A DNA stretch of 64,000 bases from an uncultured Eubacterium sp. (GTDB lineage Bacteria; Bacillota; Clostridia; Lachnospirales; Lachnospiraceae): positions 8,926 through 72,925 of the forward strand of contig CAJUHV010000011.1 of NCBI GenBank assembly GCA_910586445.1. Reading direction: 5' to 3'. Under the pieces are notes generated by a model, which worked only from the letters and a program-made list of their open reading frames with translations, made no database searches and was not told where the DNA came from. Numbering within the stretch: the first letter of the stretch is position 1; each line of letters opens with the position of its first letter. Positions 26,067-36,251 of the stretch are shown here, one piece after another. A program made the position numbers and the translations under genes.

Positions 26067-28199
26067 TTATTGCGGTTCAAAGTCAACCGGCAGCTCACTT
26101 GTACGCTCTTCTCCGTCTTCCAAGATCCAGACAATCGATACCGTGCCGCTGCTCGTCGTAATATTGCTTGCAGAGATCTTATAAGGGAAGGATGATATCG
26201 ATACGCCGTCCCAGCGGTCGATTTCTTTTCCGTTTGCATCTAAAAGGCGGATATTTGCAGATACGACATATTCGCTGTTTGACGGTATTCTGATCTCCGT
26301 AACATCCTTTGTTTTGTAAAATATTTCTTTTTTGCCCATGCTTACGACATAATCTACCTTGCTGCCTACATTGACGCTGGTACCCGGCTGCGGTGTCTGG
26401 CTGATAACGCTTCCTTCCGGTATTGTATCATCATATTCTGTAGTCACATCTCCGGTTAACTGGCTGGCTGCCAGCATTTCCTCTGCCTTTTCCTGTGTCT
26501 GTTTACGCAGATCCGGCACCTGTACCTGCTGGACGCCTTTGCTGATCGTCAGCTTTACCGTATCTCCTTTTTTCACCATCGCCCCGGCCTCTGGAGACTG
26601 GCGCAGCACCGTGCCCTCTGGTGAATCCGAATACTCATAGGCAGAATCTGGATCTACGACAAGTCCGCGCGCTGTCAGCATATCTCTGGCTGTTGCACTC
26701 GGATTTCCTACTACTTTTGGCATTTCAAAATCATCCGGGCCGCTGCTGACCGTCACCTGTATCGTAGTGCCTGTTTCCACGGATTCGCCTTCTTCGACGC
26801 TCTGCGTAACGATCTTTCCTTCTTCATATTCATCAGAAGCCTCCCTGCCTAATATATGCAGATCAAGCCCCATCTCTTTTAACTCCTTACGCGCCTTATC
26901 AGCTTCTTTTCCCAGCAGCTTGATCATCTCTACCGTTTCCTCTGAAGCAGTATCAGACTCATCCTCTTGTTCATCTTTGTCTAAATCTGTTTCTGTCGGC
27001 TCCAGATCCGGGAAGGTAGCTTCATTCTGCTTGTCGTCCCCTTTGCCGAACGGAAGTTTAAAGCTGCCCAGCATGCTGCCGACAAGATAAATAATAATGA
27101 CTACGATGATAACTGCCGCAACGATTCCCATAATCGTCATGGCTTTTTCCATCTTCGGGTTTAAAAAGCCCCCGTCGTCATCGTCTTCTTCATCGTTATC
27201 GTCCTCCTGATACCGGCGCGGCACACGCTCCGGTTCCGGGCGTCTGCGCACCGGACGTTCCGGCTCCCTGTCTAAATGAATGCCTGCTGTCTCTTCCTTG
27301 ATCTGGCTGACCTCTTCGGATGAGATCACGCGCGTCTTATCCTGCACAGAGACCGGAATCATCCTGACAAAGTCTTCATTTGGATTGACAAGCGCATGCT
27401 TTAAGTCCTCCATCAGCTCATTCATGGCAGGGTATCTGCGGTCTGCACTTTTCTGCGTGCATTTTAAAATAATTTTTTCTAAGCTGATCGGAAGGTCTGG
27501 TACATAATTACGCGGAGACTCCATTTCTTCCTGCAGGTGCTGAATCGCAATCGCAACTGTAGTATCTCCGTCAAACGGCACCTTGCCTGTCACCATTTCA
27601 TACATGACAATACCGAGCGAATATATATCGCTCTTAAAATCTACAAACCCATTTCTGGCCTGTTCCGGCGAGGAATAATGCACCGAACCCATGACATCCG
27701 AGTGGATCGTATTGCTGGTTGCTGCCCTGGCAATGCCAAAATCAGTAACTTTTACTTTTCCTTCTGTAGATATAATAATATTCTGCGGCTTTATATCACG
27801 GTGCACGATATTTTTATTATGTGCTGCCTCTATGCCGCGCCCGACCTGAATGGCTATGCTGATTGTCTCCTTGTAGGACAGCTGCCTCTTTTTTTCGATA
27901 TACGTCTTTAATGTAATGCCTTCTACATATTCCATTACAATGTAATGAATTCCATCCTCGCTGCCGACATCGTAGATATTTACAATATTTGGATGTTCCA
28001 ATCCTGCCGCCGACTGTGCCTCGGAGCGGAATTTTGTGACAAAATTCACATCGTCCGCAAACTCCTGCTTGAGTACTTTAATTGCCACAAATCTGCCCAA
28101 TACATGATCTTTTGCTTTATATACATCCGACATGCCGCCTGCGCCTACTTTGGCTATGATTTCATAGCGGTCTGCCACAAATCTTCCTTCTTCTAACAT
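26067..28199 (-). CDS. prkC: PASTA-domain Ser/Thr protein kinase (PrkC/Stk1 type)
   Basis: Membrane kinase that senses cell-wall fragments, 710 residues. The N-terminal Hanks-type domain has GAGGMSDVYKA (glycine loop), VAIKVLK (Lys), HRDIKPQNI (catalytic loop) and DFGIAR. A juxtamembrane acidic and Arg/Pro-rich linker (residues 290-350) leads to one membrane helix near 360-385. Outside are three PASTA repeats (about 425-495, 497-565 and 567-635) and a C-terminal beta domain. It overlaps the phosphatase gene stop by seven bases, so kinase and phosphatase are made together. Confidence 0.96.
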   Translation of the reverse strand: MLEEGRFVADRYEIIAKVGAGGMSDVYKAKDHVLGRFVAIKVLKQEFADDVNFVTKFRSEAQSAAGLEHPNIVNIYDVGSEDGIHYIVMEYVEGITLKTYIEKKRQLSYKETISIAIQVGRGIEAAHNKNIVHRDIKPQNIIISTEGKVKVTDFGIARAATSNTIHSDVMGSVHYSSPEQARNGFVDFKSDIYSLGIVMYEMVTGKVPFDGDTTVAIAIQHLQEEMESPRNYVPDLPISLEKIILKCTQKSADRRYPAMNELMEDLKHALVNPNEDFVRMIPVSVQDKTRVISSEEVSQIKEETAGIHLDREPERPVRRRPEPERVPRRYQEDDNDEEDDDDGGFLNPKMEKAMTIMGIVAAVIIVVIIIYLVGSMLGSFKLPFGKGDDKQNEATFPDLEPTETDLDKDEQEDESDTASEETVEMIKLLGKEADKARKELKEMGLDLHILGREASDEYEEGKIVTQSVEEGESVETGTTIQVTVSSGPDDFEMPKVVGNPSATARDMLTARGLVVDPDSAYEYSDSPEGTVLRQSPEAGAMVKKGDTVKLTISKGVQQVQVPDLRKQTQEKAEEMLAASQLTGDVTTEYDDTIPEGSVISQTPQPGTSVNVGSKVDYVVSMGKKEIFYKTKDVTEIRIPSNSEYVVSANIRLLDANGKEIDRWDGVSISSFPYKISASNITTSSGTVSIVWILEDGEERTSELPVDFEPQ

Positions 28200-28936
28200 C
28201 TTTTCACCTCATCTGAAAACGGATCTACGATAATGACTGATATATTATCTTTTCCGCCTTTCATATTGGCAGCTGCCACCAGCCGCTGTACGCTCTCTAC
28301 AATATCGCGCTGGCTGCACATAATACTGCGGATCTCCTGATCTTCAAGCATATTTGTAAGCCCGTCTGAACAAAGCAGTATACGGTCTTTCTGCTTTAGG
28401 TTTACTTCAAAAAAGTCAATCTCTATATTCCTGACCGCCCCGACTGCCCTTGTAATAATATTTTTATCTGGATGTACCCTCGCCTGATCCTGGTCCATCT
28501 CTCCCATGCGCACCATCTCCTGCACGAGGGAATGGTCTCTTGTCACCTGCACAATGCTCTGATTTACAATATACAGACGGCTGTCCCCTATATTGGCAAC
28601 GCTCATACGGCCCTGTGCGATCGTAGCAGCCACAAATGTCGTCCCGGTCCCCCGAAGGTGCGGATCTTTTTCTGCCAGCTCCATCAGGCTGCTGTTCGTC
28701 TGACGCAGCGCCTCTCCAAGCAGGGATACCGGTTCTGTCAGTCCGCTGGATTTTACCGCCTCCACTACATGCTCTACGGTATACCTGGACGCAAAATCTC
28801 CTGCGTTATGGCCTCCCATCCCGTCTGCAACGATAAAAAGATTTGGCAGATTTCCAACGGAAGTCTCAGAAGTATATATATAATCCTGATTCATTTCCCG
28901 CCGTCTTCCTACGTCCGTTATGGAAAAAGTCTTCAT
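28193..28936 (-). CDS. stp: Stp1-type PP2C protein phosphatase
   Basis: Metal-dependent Ser/Thr phosphatase that reverses PrkC, 247 residues from the start chosen here. PP2C motifs are present: RREMNQDYIY (metal Asp), VADGMGGHNAGDFAS, GTTFVAA, VANIGDSRLYI, LLCSDGLTNML and GGKDNISVIIV. The open frame extends 17 codons upstream, but MKTFSITDVG begins where family members begin and has AAAGGCAGG upstream, so I start at 28936. Confidence 0.95.
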   Translation of the reverse strand: MKTFSITDVGRRREMNQDYIYTSETSVGNLPNLFIVADGMGGHNAGDFASRYTVEHVVEAVKSSGLTEPVSLLGEALRQTNSSLMELAEKDPHLRGTGTTFVAATIAQGRMSVANIGDSRLYIVNQSIVQVTRDHSLVQEMVRMGEMDQDQARVHPDKNIITRAVGAVRNIEIDFFEVNLKQKDRILLCSDGLTNMLEDQEIRSIMCSQRDIVESVQRLVAAANMKGGKDNISVIIVDPFSDEVKRC

Positions 28937-29063
28937 CTCTTTCGCCTGCCTTTCACCAGCTTTTATGTACTGTCGTCTGACCAGCACAGTCCGCTGTCAC
29001 TATTTTCTATGCGCATCCTGTCGGAAATCCCATCCTATTCCTAACACGCGGAACAGACTGCAT

Positions 29064-30113
29064 TCATGTATAATTTTTTCTCAGCTGTCCGCACGCGCCG
29101 TCTATATCACGGCCCATTGCTCTTCTTATAGTAACATTTATTTTATATTTTTCAAGCTTATTTTTAAATAATGTAAGAATCCCATCCTCCGGCTGCACGA
29201 AGGAGCGCTCTCTTACCGGGTTCACCGGAATCAGGTTTACATGACAGTTCCTGCCGCCAAGCAGCCTGCCGAGCGCCTCTGCATCCTGCGGCGAATCATT
29301 GACGCCGCTGATTAAGCTGTATTCATATGTCATCCGCCTGCCGGTTTTTGAAAAATAATAATCACAGGCTTTGATCACATCCGGCAGCTCATATGCCCCC
29401 GCAGCAGGCATCAGCTCCTTCCTTTTTTCCTGCACAGGCGCATGCAGCGACAGTGCTAAAGTGATCTGCAGCTTTTCGTCTGCCAGCGCGCGTATTTTGG
29501 GAACTATGCCGCAGGTGGATACCGTAATATTGCGCTGGCTGATGTTTAAGCCATGTTCATCGCAGATCAGCCTGATAAACGTAAGCAGGTTTTCATAATT
29601 ATCAAGCGGCTCTCCGATCCCCATAACTACTACGTTCGAAATCCGTTCTCCAATATCCGTTCCGATACGGTAAACCTGCTCCAGCATCTCAGACGGACGC
29701 AGGCTGCGCTCCAATCCGCCGACTGCCGAGGCACAGAACGTACATCCCATCCGGCAGCCCGCCTGCGATGATATGCACACCGTATTCCCATGCCTGTACT
29801 TCATCCGTACGCTCTCAATGCTGTTTCCATCCGGCAGTGCAAACAGATATTTGCGCGTATCATCCTGTTTTGAGATCTGTACCTTCAGCGGACGTAAGAC
29901 TGTCAGCTCACAGGAATCCTTTAATCTGGCACGCAGTTCTTTGGATATATTTGTCATTTCATCAAAATCCGAAACATGCCTGACATGCATCCATTCATAA
30001 ATCTGCTTTGCGCGGTACTTTTTTTCTCCGATCTGTTCCAAAAACTCTGTCAGCTGCTCCAGATTCAAAGATTTTATATCCATCTTATCAGCTGTACCTG
30101 TTCTTTCTTCCAT
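29064..30113 (-). CDS. rlmN: Dual-specificity 23S rRNA/tRNA adenine-C2 methyltransferase
   Basis: Radical-SAM enzyme that methylates A2503 of 23S rRNA and A37 of some tRNAs, 349 residues. The cluster-binding CRMGCTFC is present (CxxxCxxC), with VVMGIGEPLDNY, the QRNITVSTCG element and the C-terminal mCys region GACGQL. Upstream is the tandem array at 30161-30443. Confidence 0.97.
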   Translation of the reverse strand: MEERTGTADKMDIKSLNLEQLTEFLEQIGEKKYRAKQIYEWMHVRHVSDFDEMTNISKELRARLKDSCELTVLRPLKVQISKQDDTRKYLFALPDGNSIESVRMKYRHGNTVCISSQAGCRMGCTFCASAVGGLERSLRPSEMLEQVYRIGTDIGERISNVVVMGIGEPLDNYENLLTFIRLICDEHGLNISQRNITVSTCGIVPKIRALADEKLQITLALSLHAPVQEKRKELMPAAGAYELPDVIKACDYYFSKTGRRMTYEYSLISGVNDSPQDAEALGRLLGGRNCHVNLIPVNPVRERSFVQPEDGILTLFKNKLEKYKINVTIRRAMGRDIDGACGQLRKNYT

Positions 30114-30160
30114 ACTTTTATCCTTATTATTATAATTTCTATTTTTTCCTCAAAAACTTT

Positions 30161-30443
30161 TGGTGCTTTTTATAACTCTTGCACTTTTTATAACTTTTTG
30201 CACCTTTTATTGCTCTTTGTGCTTTTATAACTCTTGCACTTTTTATAACTTTTTACACCTTTTATTGCTCTTTGTACTTTTATGACTCTTTGCACCTTTT
30301 ATTGCTCTTTGTGCTTTTTATAACTCATACACTTTTTATCGCTCTTTGTGCTTTTTATGGCTCTTTGCACTTTTTTTATTGCTCTTTGTACTTTTTATAA
30401 CTCTTTCTATTGCTTATTGCTCTTTGTATTTTTTACAGCTCTT
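30161..30443. repeat. Degenerate 17-21 bp tandem array between rsmB and rlmN
   Basis: About fifteen imperfect units with minus-strand consensus AAAGAGYNATAAAAAGYRC, filling the whole gap. Each unit contains AAAGAG and a TAA. The first unit in reading direction overlaps the last codons of rsmB (AAA GAG CTG TAA), so the array may have grown from the gene's own 3' end. A longer 55-bp pattern repeats near the rlmN side. No open frame or promoter is evident in it. Confidence 0.9.
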
Positions 30444-31767
30444 TTTGGAAAACCGCGATATAAAATCCGTCTCCGCCTTCCTCATTTGGCATAATCTGCC
30501 GGCTGCTGATCCGTTTAAAAGCTGCATGCTCCCGCTCAAACCACTCCGCATTTCCTTCATTTTCATCCCGGTGTACCGTACAGGTACTGTATACCAGCCT
30601 GCCGCCCGGCTTTACGTATGCATGCACCACGGAAAGTATCTCCCGCTGCAGCTGCACAAGGTCTCTCATTTTTCCCGGCGTCATACGATAGCGGATGTCT
30701 TTTTTTCTGCGCATTACGCCAAGCCCCGAACACGGCAGGTCTGCAAGCACAACGTCTGCTTTTTCAAAACAGGCAGGATCTGGTATTCTCGCATCCCACA
30801 CCTGTGTTTCGATATTTGAAATCCCGCACCGCTTTCTATTTTCATCAAGCAGGTCTATTTTATGCTGCGTAAGGTCTCTTGCAAGCACATGCCCGCTGCC
30901 GTTCATTAATAATGCAGCCTGCATAGATTTGCCGCCCGGCGCTGCACAGACATCCAGTACAAAATCATGCTCTTTTACAGACGCAGCGCACACGGCAAGC
31001 ATAGAGCTTACATCCTGTATATAAAATAACCCCTGCTGAAAGCTGGACAGCGCCCTGAGATAATCATAGCCCGAAATCTGCAGCGCATAGGGCAGCCCGG
31101 CCTCACATGCCTGCACCGTTACGCCTTCCTGCTCCAGCCTCTGCCAAAGCTGCCGCGGCGAAGAGCAAAGCGTATTCACACGGATTGTTACAGGCGCAGG
31201 CTCTGAAAATGCGTACAGCAGCTGCTCCATTTTTTGAACCCCCTGCTCGCGGCTTAAATCATAAGAAAATTCTTCCGCCCACATGGAAATCATCCATTCT
31301 GGTACAGAATACCGCACTGACAGACTCATTACCGGGTGCTTTTCCTGATCCGGCCATACTACCTGTGTGCGGGAACGGACGATAGTCCGCAGCACGCCGT
31401 TGACAAACCCGCTTAGATTCTGGAATCCTTTTCTTTTTGCCAGACGCACCGCCTCATTGCAGGCTGCCGAATCCGGCACTGCATCCATATAGCAGATCTG
31501 ATAGACTGCGCTTTGTATAATACAGCGGATGACAGGCTTCATTTTCTTTACGCTGACCTTGGAAAACTGGTCTATCATATAGTTGATCGTAAGCAGGTGC
31601 TCCAATGTGCCTTCGGTAAGGCGTGTGATAAACGCGCGGTCTTTTTTATCCAGATACTGGTATTTATCCAGCACATCAGAACCTGCATTATGACTGTATT
31701 CGCCTTCTTTTGTAATATCGAGCAGAATACCAAGGGCAAGCTCTCTCGTATTGACTGCATTAGTCAC
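30433..31767 (-). CDS. rsmB: 16S rRNA m5C967 methyltransferase
   Basis: SAM-dependent rRNA methyltransferase of 444 residues. An N-terminal NusB-like helical domain (NTRELALGILLDI...GTLEHLLTINYMID) is followed by the catalytic domain with the SAM motif VCAAPGGKS, the base-binding DLPCSGLGVMRRKKD and the catalytic Cys motif STCTVHRDENE. I start at GTG 31767, with GGAGGAAG upstream; the frame is open further but that extension is Cys/Trp-rich and overlaps yugP. It overlaps the yugP end by eight bases. Confidence 0.94.
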   Translation of the reverse strand: MTNAVNTRELALGILLDITKEGEYSHNAGSDVLDKYQYLDKKDRAFITRLTEGTLEHLLTINYMIDQFSKVSVKKMKPVIRCIIQSAVYQICYMDAVPDSAACNEAVRLAKRKGFQNLSGFVNGVLRTIVRSRTQVVWPDQEKHPVMSLSVRYSVPEWMISMWAEEFSYDLSREQGVQKMEQLLYAFSEPAPVTIRVNTLCSSPRQLWQRLEQEGVTVQACEAGLPYALQISGYDYLRALSSFQQGLFYIQDVSSMLAVCAASVKEHDFVLDVCAAPGGKSMQAALLMNGSGHVLARDLTQHKIDLLDENRKRCGISNIETQVWDARIPDPACFEKADVVLADLPCSGLGVMRRKKDIRYRMTPGKMRDLVQLQREILSVVHAYVKPGGRLVYSTCTVHRDENEGNAEWFEREHAAFKRISSRQIMPNEEGGDGFYIAVFQKEL

Positions 31768-32467
31768 GGCTTCTTCCTCCGACCAGCAGCACCAGACGCA
31801 GCAGCTGTAAAATAGCGGCTGCAGCTCCTGCGACATAAGTAAGCGCAGCAGCCTTTAACACTTTCTTTGTATAAGGCAGTTCCTGTTCGCTTAAAATGCC
31901 GATATTTCCAAGAATATGCACGGCACGGCTTGAGGCATTAAACTCTACCGGCAGCGTAACCAATTGAAACAGCACAGCTGCCGAAAAAACTACAATGCCG
32001 ATCTGGCAGAATATATTGCCGGCGCCGCCCAGTATAATGCCCAATATAATAAGCGGCCATGCTGCAGCAGAGCCGAAATTTGCAACAGGCACCAGTGCAC
32101 TGCGGATATTCAGCGGAGAATAGCCCTGCTGATGCTGAATCGCATGTCCGCACTCATGTGCTGCTACGCCGATTGCTGCCACTGATGTGGAGCCATAGAC
32201 AGAATCAGACAGATTCAGCGTCTTATCTTTCGGATTATAATGGTCTGTCAGGCTGCCTGCTACATGCTGGATGCGTACATCATAAATGCCTGCACTGTTC
32301 AGCACGCGCTGCGCTGCCTGCGCGCCGGTCATATTTGTCCTGCTGCGCACTTTGGAATACTTATTGAAAGTTGTCTTCACCCTCGCTGATGCGATCAGTG
32401 AAATTACCGCTCCGATCAGTACAAGAATATAAGTCGGATCGAAATAATATCCATATCGATATGGCAT
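31760..32467 (-). CDS. yugP: YugP-type membrane zinc metallopeptidase
   Basis: A 235-residue membrane protein with the metal-binding HECGHAIQHQ (HExxH) near residue 115, set between hydrophobic segments (one at the N-terminus, two after the motif and one at the C-terminus). It matches the neutral zinc metallopeptidase family of B. subtilis YugP; its substrate is unknown. The start at 32467 has AAAGGAGGG upstream; the open frame reaches 18 codons further. It lies between fmt and rsmB, as is common in Clostridia. Confidence 0.92.
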   Translation of the reverse strand: MPYRYGYYFDPTYILVLIGAVISLIASARVKTTFNKYSKVRSRTNMTGAQAAQRVLNSAGIYDVRIQHVAGSLTDHYNPKDKTLNLSDSVYGSTSVAAIGVAAHECGHAIQHQQGYSPLNIRSALVPVANFGSAAAWPLIILGIILGGAGNIFCQIGIVVFSAAVLFQLVTLPVEFNASSRAVHILGNIGILSEQELPYTKKVLKAAALTYVAGAAAAILQLLRLVLLVGGRSRD

Positions 32468-32525
32468 AAAAATCCCTCCTTTGAATTGTTCAATTCCTTC
32501 TATAAAAAATATGGACTGCATAAAA

Positions 32526-33458
32526 TCAGCTGCCGAGCTTTGTGCCTGCCTTTACCGGACAGCCGCGTAAAAACGCCTCCGCCGTCATGCGCTTTTTGCC
32601 TTCCAGCTGTACCTCCAGCAGGGACAGCTGCCCGTCTGCGGTCTGTACGACCAGATTTTTTTTATCTGAGACTACAACACATCCTGCCTGCGATGGATCG
32701 CCTCCTGCCTGTACTGCCGCCTTCCAGATCTTAAACGTCTTTCCGTCCAGTGTAGTATAAGCACTCGGCCATGGATTCAGTCCGCGTACCAGACGCTCGA
32801 TGTGTACCGCAGGCTTCTGCCAGTCAATATTTCCCATGCTTTTTGAGATCATGCCTGCATGCGTCGCCTGAGACTCATCCTGCTTTGTCCGCGTCACTAT
32901 GCCGTCTTTAATATGTGCAATCGTCTGTACGCACAGTCTGGCACCCAGCTCTGCCAGCTTATCAAACAGGCTGCCGCCGGTCTCGTCTTCGGAAAGCTCT
33001 ATCTCCGCCTTTTCCAGCATATCTCCGGTGTCAATGCCTTCATCCATCTGCATTGTCGTAACACCGGAGATCTTTTCCCCATTGATTACTGCCCACTGAA
33101 TCGGCGCAGATCCCCGGTATTTTGGCAGCAGCGAGGCATGTATATTGATACAGCCGTATTTTGGCATTTCTAAAATCTCCTTTGGAAGTATCTGGCCAAA
33201 GGCAGCTACTACAATCATTTCCGGCTCATATTTTCTTAAATATTCCACGCACTCCGGCCTGCGGACACGCTTTGGCTGGTATACTTCTATATTATGTGCC
33301 AAAGCTGCCTCTTTTACCGGAGGAAACTGCACGGATTTTCCCCTGCCTTTCGGCTGGTCGGGCTGTGTTACCGCCAGCACAACCTCATGTCCTGCTAAAA
33401 TCAATGCCTCCAGCGCACCTACCGCAAAATCAGGCGTCCCCATAAATATTATTCTCAT
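32526..33458 (-). CDS. fmt: Methionyl-tRNA formyltransferase
   Basis: Formylates initiator Met-tRNA using 10-formyl-THF, 310 residues. The N-terminal Rossmann domain has RIIFMGTPDFAV and the catalytic NIHASLLPKYRGSAPIQW (Asn, His and a later Asp in MDEGIDTGDML). The C-terminal tRNA-binding domain includes RGLNPWPSAYT. It follows def with a 24-base gap and uses an AAGGTG site. Confidence 0.97.
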   Translation of the reverse strand: MRIIFMGTPDFAVGALEALILAGHEVVLAVTQPDQPKGRGKSVQFPPVKEAALAHNIEVYQPKRVRRPECVEYLRKYEPEMIVVAAFGQILPKEILEMPKYGCINIHASLLPKYRGSAPIQWAVINGEKISGVTTMQMDEGIDTGDMLEKAEIELSEDETGGSLFDKLAELGARLCVQTIAHIKDGIVTRTKQDESQATHAGMISKSMGNIDWQKPAVHIERLVRGLNPWPSAYTTLDGKTFKIWKAAVQAGGDPSQAGCVVVSDKKNLVVQTADGQLSLLEVQLEGKKRMTAEAFLRGCPVKAGTKLGS

Positions 33459-33482
33459 GCATTACACCTTTTACTTTCCTGT

Positions 33483-33953
33483 CTACTCTTCTTCCTGGTT
33501 TACATCATGGATTTCTCCGATCACATGCTCCATATACATATGTCCGTCCAGATGCTCGATCTCATGGCAGAAGGCTCTTGCCAGAAGCTCGTCGCCCTCC
33601 ATCTCATATTCTTCCATATTTTCATCAAATGCACGGATCAGCACATGATCCGGCCTAGTCACCTGTCCGGCCTTCCCCGGCAGGCTCAGGCATGCTTCAT
33701 CTGCCGTCTGCTCGCCTGACTGTTCGATAATCTTTGGATTGACCAATACAATCGGCCCGTCGCCGATATCTACGACGGCGATCCTGCGTAAAATGCCTAC
33801 CTGCGGTGCTGCCAGCCCTACGCCGTTTGCCTCATACATCGTATCCAGCATATCTTCGATCAGCGTCTGAAGCATCGGAGTGATTTCCTTTACTTCCTTG
33901 CATACTTTATTTAATATTGGATCGCCTGCTATTCTTATCTGTCTGATTGCCAT
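33483..33953 (-). CDS. def: Peptide deformylase
   Basis: Removes the formyl group from nascent proteins, 156 residues. All three motifs are intact: GVGLAAPQVG, ADEACLSLPG (metal Cys) and CHEIEHLDG (HExxH). The sequence ends in an acidic tail. It pairs functionally with fmt immediately downstream. Confidence 0.97.
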   Translation of the reverse strand: MAIRQIRIAGDPILNKVCKEVKEITPMLQTLIEDMLDTMYEANGVGLAAPQVGILRRIAVVDIGDGPIVLVNPKIIEQSGEQTADEACLSLPGKAGQVTRPDHVLIRAFDENMEEYEMEGDELLARAFCHEIEHLDGHMYMEHVIGEIHDVNQEEE

Positions 33954-33995
33954 TTTCTATCTGCTCCTTTTTCATCGCTTAAATAATACATTATT

Positions 33996-36236
33996 TTAAC
34001 CGTTCATTGGATTAAAGTCAAACTGTATGCATACTTTTTTCCATTCTGCTGCATGAAGCAGCTTTTTTTCCAAGAAATCCTTGACTTTTATTAAAATCTG
34101 GTAATCCGGGTGCTTTAAGTACATCACACGCCGATACACATCATTTATTTTGGCAACCGGGGCGTCCGCAGGGCCTATCATCTGAAATGCCGCCCATACG
34201 CGGTCATCCCTGCCCTTTTTCAGCTCTCCTTGTATCCAGGCTGCGATCTGCTCCATGCATGCCGCCGCCTCTTCCATAACTTTCCCCGCTGCCAGTATAT
34301 GCAGCATATTCCACGCCGGAGGATAATTCATCATCCTGCGGTATAAAATCTCTTTCTGGTAAAACGTCTCATAGTCCTGTGCCTCTGCCGCCTGTATGCT
34401 GAAATGGTCAGGCTGATAGGTCTGGATCACGACCGCTCCCGCCTTACTCCCGCGCCCTGCACGGCCTGCTGCCTGCGTGACCAGCTGAAACGTGCGCTCT
34501 GCCGCCCGGTAATCGCTGACATTTAAAGACAGATCCGCTGCCAGTACGCCCACCAGCGTCACGTCTGCAAAATCATGGCCTTTGACAATCATCTGCGTGC
34601 CGATCAATATATCTGCCTTATGCTGCGCAAATGCAGACAGAATCTGCTCATACGAATCCTTCGTGCGCGTCGTGTCAAAATCCATCCTAAGAATCCGCGC
34701 CTTTGGAAAACGCTGCGCGGTCAGCTCCTGAATCTTTTGCGTGCCTGCCTTAAACCCGCCGATATATTTCGATCCGCAGGCCGGACAGCTTGAAACCATC
34801 GGTGTCTCATAGCCGCAGTAATGGCAGATCAGCCTGCCGTTTTTATGCTGGCTGAGCGATACGTCGCAGTGGGGGCAGCGCATCACGCTGCCGCATTCCC
34901 TGCATGAGACAATACCTGCTATGCCCCTCCGGTTTAAAAACAGCATAATCTGCTGATTTTTTTCCAGGCGGTCTTCGATCAGCTGCTGCAGCCTCCGGCT
35001 TAAAATCGAACGGTTGCCCGCTTTCAGCTCTGCGCGCAGGTCGATCGTCTCGCAGTGCGCAAGCGGCTGCTTTTGGGCACGCTGCATTAAGCGCAGCAGC
35101 ACATACTCGCCATTTTGTGCCCGGTAAAAGCTCTCGATGGAAGGCGTTGCCGAGCCGAGCACCACGCTTGCCCCTGCCATTTCTGCCCTTGCCCGTGCGG
35201 TCTCCCTCGCATGGTATTTCGGCACGGCTTCGCTCTTATAACTGTTTTCATGTTCTTCGTCTATAATAATAAACCCTAAATTTGAAAACGGTGTGAACAG
35301 AGCACTTCTCGGGCCGATCATAATATCTATATCGCCGTTTTTTGCCCGTTCCAGCTGGTCGTAGCGCTCGCCGGGCGACAGCTTGGAATGCAGGATCGAT
35401 ACCCGGTCGCCAAAGCGCTCATAAAACCTCCTGACGGTCTGAAAAGTAAGTGCAATCTCTGGAATCAGCATAATGCACTGCCTGCCGCAGGACGCCGCAT
35501 GTGCAATCAGCTCCATATACACCTCTGTCTTTCCGCTGCCCGTGACTCCGTGTATCAGATATGTATGCTGCCTGCCTGCATCAAATTCTCCCAGAATATG
35601 CGCCACGGCCTCTTTTTGTTCGCTGTTTAAACAGACCCTGCAGCTTTTTTCCGAGATCTTAGAAACAGGATTGCGGTAATACTGCTCACGCACGACCTTT
35701 ACAATGCCTTTTTCCTGCAGGTTTCTTATAACCGCAGACGAAATGCCCAGATCTTTTGTCAGGTGCGCATACGGCTGGACCGCGCATTCCATCAGCTCTG
35801 CCAACAGCTTTGCCTGCGCGCTGCGGTGCCTGCGCAGGCATTCTGCATACATGCTCTTTGCCTGTTCGGGCGGACACAGAAGGCTGACCTGCTTTTTTTC
35901 CTTCTGCGGCTGGCTGCGCTTTACAGGAAGTACGGTTTTTAAAGCCTGATTCATCGTACCTCCGTAATTTTTACGCAGCCATGCAGCCAGTGCGATCAAC
36001 TGTGACTCAATCGCTACCGAATCCCTTATAACCGATAAAACAGGCTTTATTTTAGACACCTCATATTCTGGTATATCCGTCAGCTCAATAATATACCCGG
36101 TCAGCCTGCGGTTTCCAAACGGCACCTGCACGCGCATGCCCTCCAAAAGCTGCCCCTCCAGCTCCTCCGGCACCAGATACTGAAATGTCTTATCTACTTT
36201 TTCATGTGAAATATCTACAATAATATTTGCATACAA
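33996..36236 (-). CDS. priA: Primosomal replication-restart helicase PriA
   Basis: A 746-residue 3'-5' helicase that reloads the replisome at stalled forks. The N-terminal DNA-binding domain precedes Walker A (GVTGSGKTEVY, near 230) and DEEH. A zinc-binding insertion holds CRECGS, CPHC, CHYCG and CPACGS, and later helicase motifs follow (GTQMIVKGHDFADVTLVG, TQAAGRAGRG). The start is TTG at 36236, with AAGGAA about eight bases before it; no closer ATG fits. It lies 15 bases after murE. Confidence 0.95.
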   Translation of the reverse strand: MYANIIVDISHEKVDKTFQYLVPEELEGQLLEGMRVQVPFGNRRLTGYIIELTDIPEYEVSKIKPVLSVIRDSVAIESQLIALAAWLRKNYGGTMNQALKTVLPVKRSQPQKEKKQVSLLCPPEQAKSMYAECLRRHRSAQAKLLAELMECAVQPYAHLTKDLGISSAVIRNLQEKGIVKVVREQYYRNPVSKISEKSCRVCLNSEQKEAVAHILGEFDAGRQHTYLIHGVTGSGKTEVYMELIAHAASCGRQCIMLIPEIALTFQTVRRFYERFGDRVSILHSKLSPGERYDQLERAKNGDIDIMIGPRSALFTPFSNLGFIIIDEEHENSYKSEAVPKYHARETARARAEMAGASVVLGSATPSIESFYRAQNGEYVLLRLMQRAQKQPLAHCETIDLRAELKAGNRSILSRRLQQLIEDRLEKNQQIMLFLNRRGIAGIVSCRECGSVMRCPHCDVSLSQHKNGRLICHYCGYETPMVSSCPACGSKYIGGFKAGTQKIQELTAQRFPKARILRMDFDTTRTKDSYEQILSAFAQHKADILIGTQMIVKGHDFADVTLVGVLAADLSLNVSDYRAAERTFQLVTQAAGRAGRGSKAGAVVIQTYQPDHFSIQAAEAQDYETFYQKEILYRRMMNYPPAWNMLHILAAGKVMEEAAACMEQIAAWIQGELKKGRDDRVWAAFQMIGPADAPVAKINDVYRRVMYLKHPDYQILIKVKDFLEKKLLHAAEWKKVCIQFDFNPMNG

Positions 36237-36251
36237 AAGCTTCGTTCCTTC

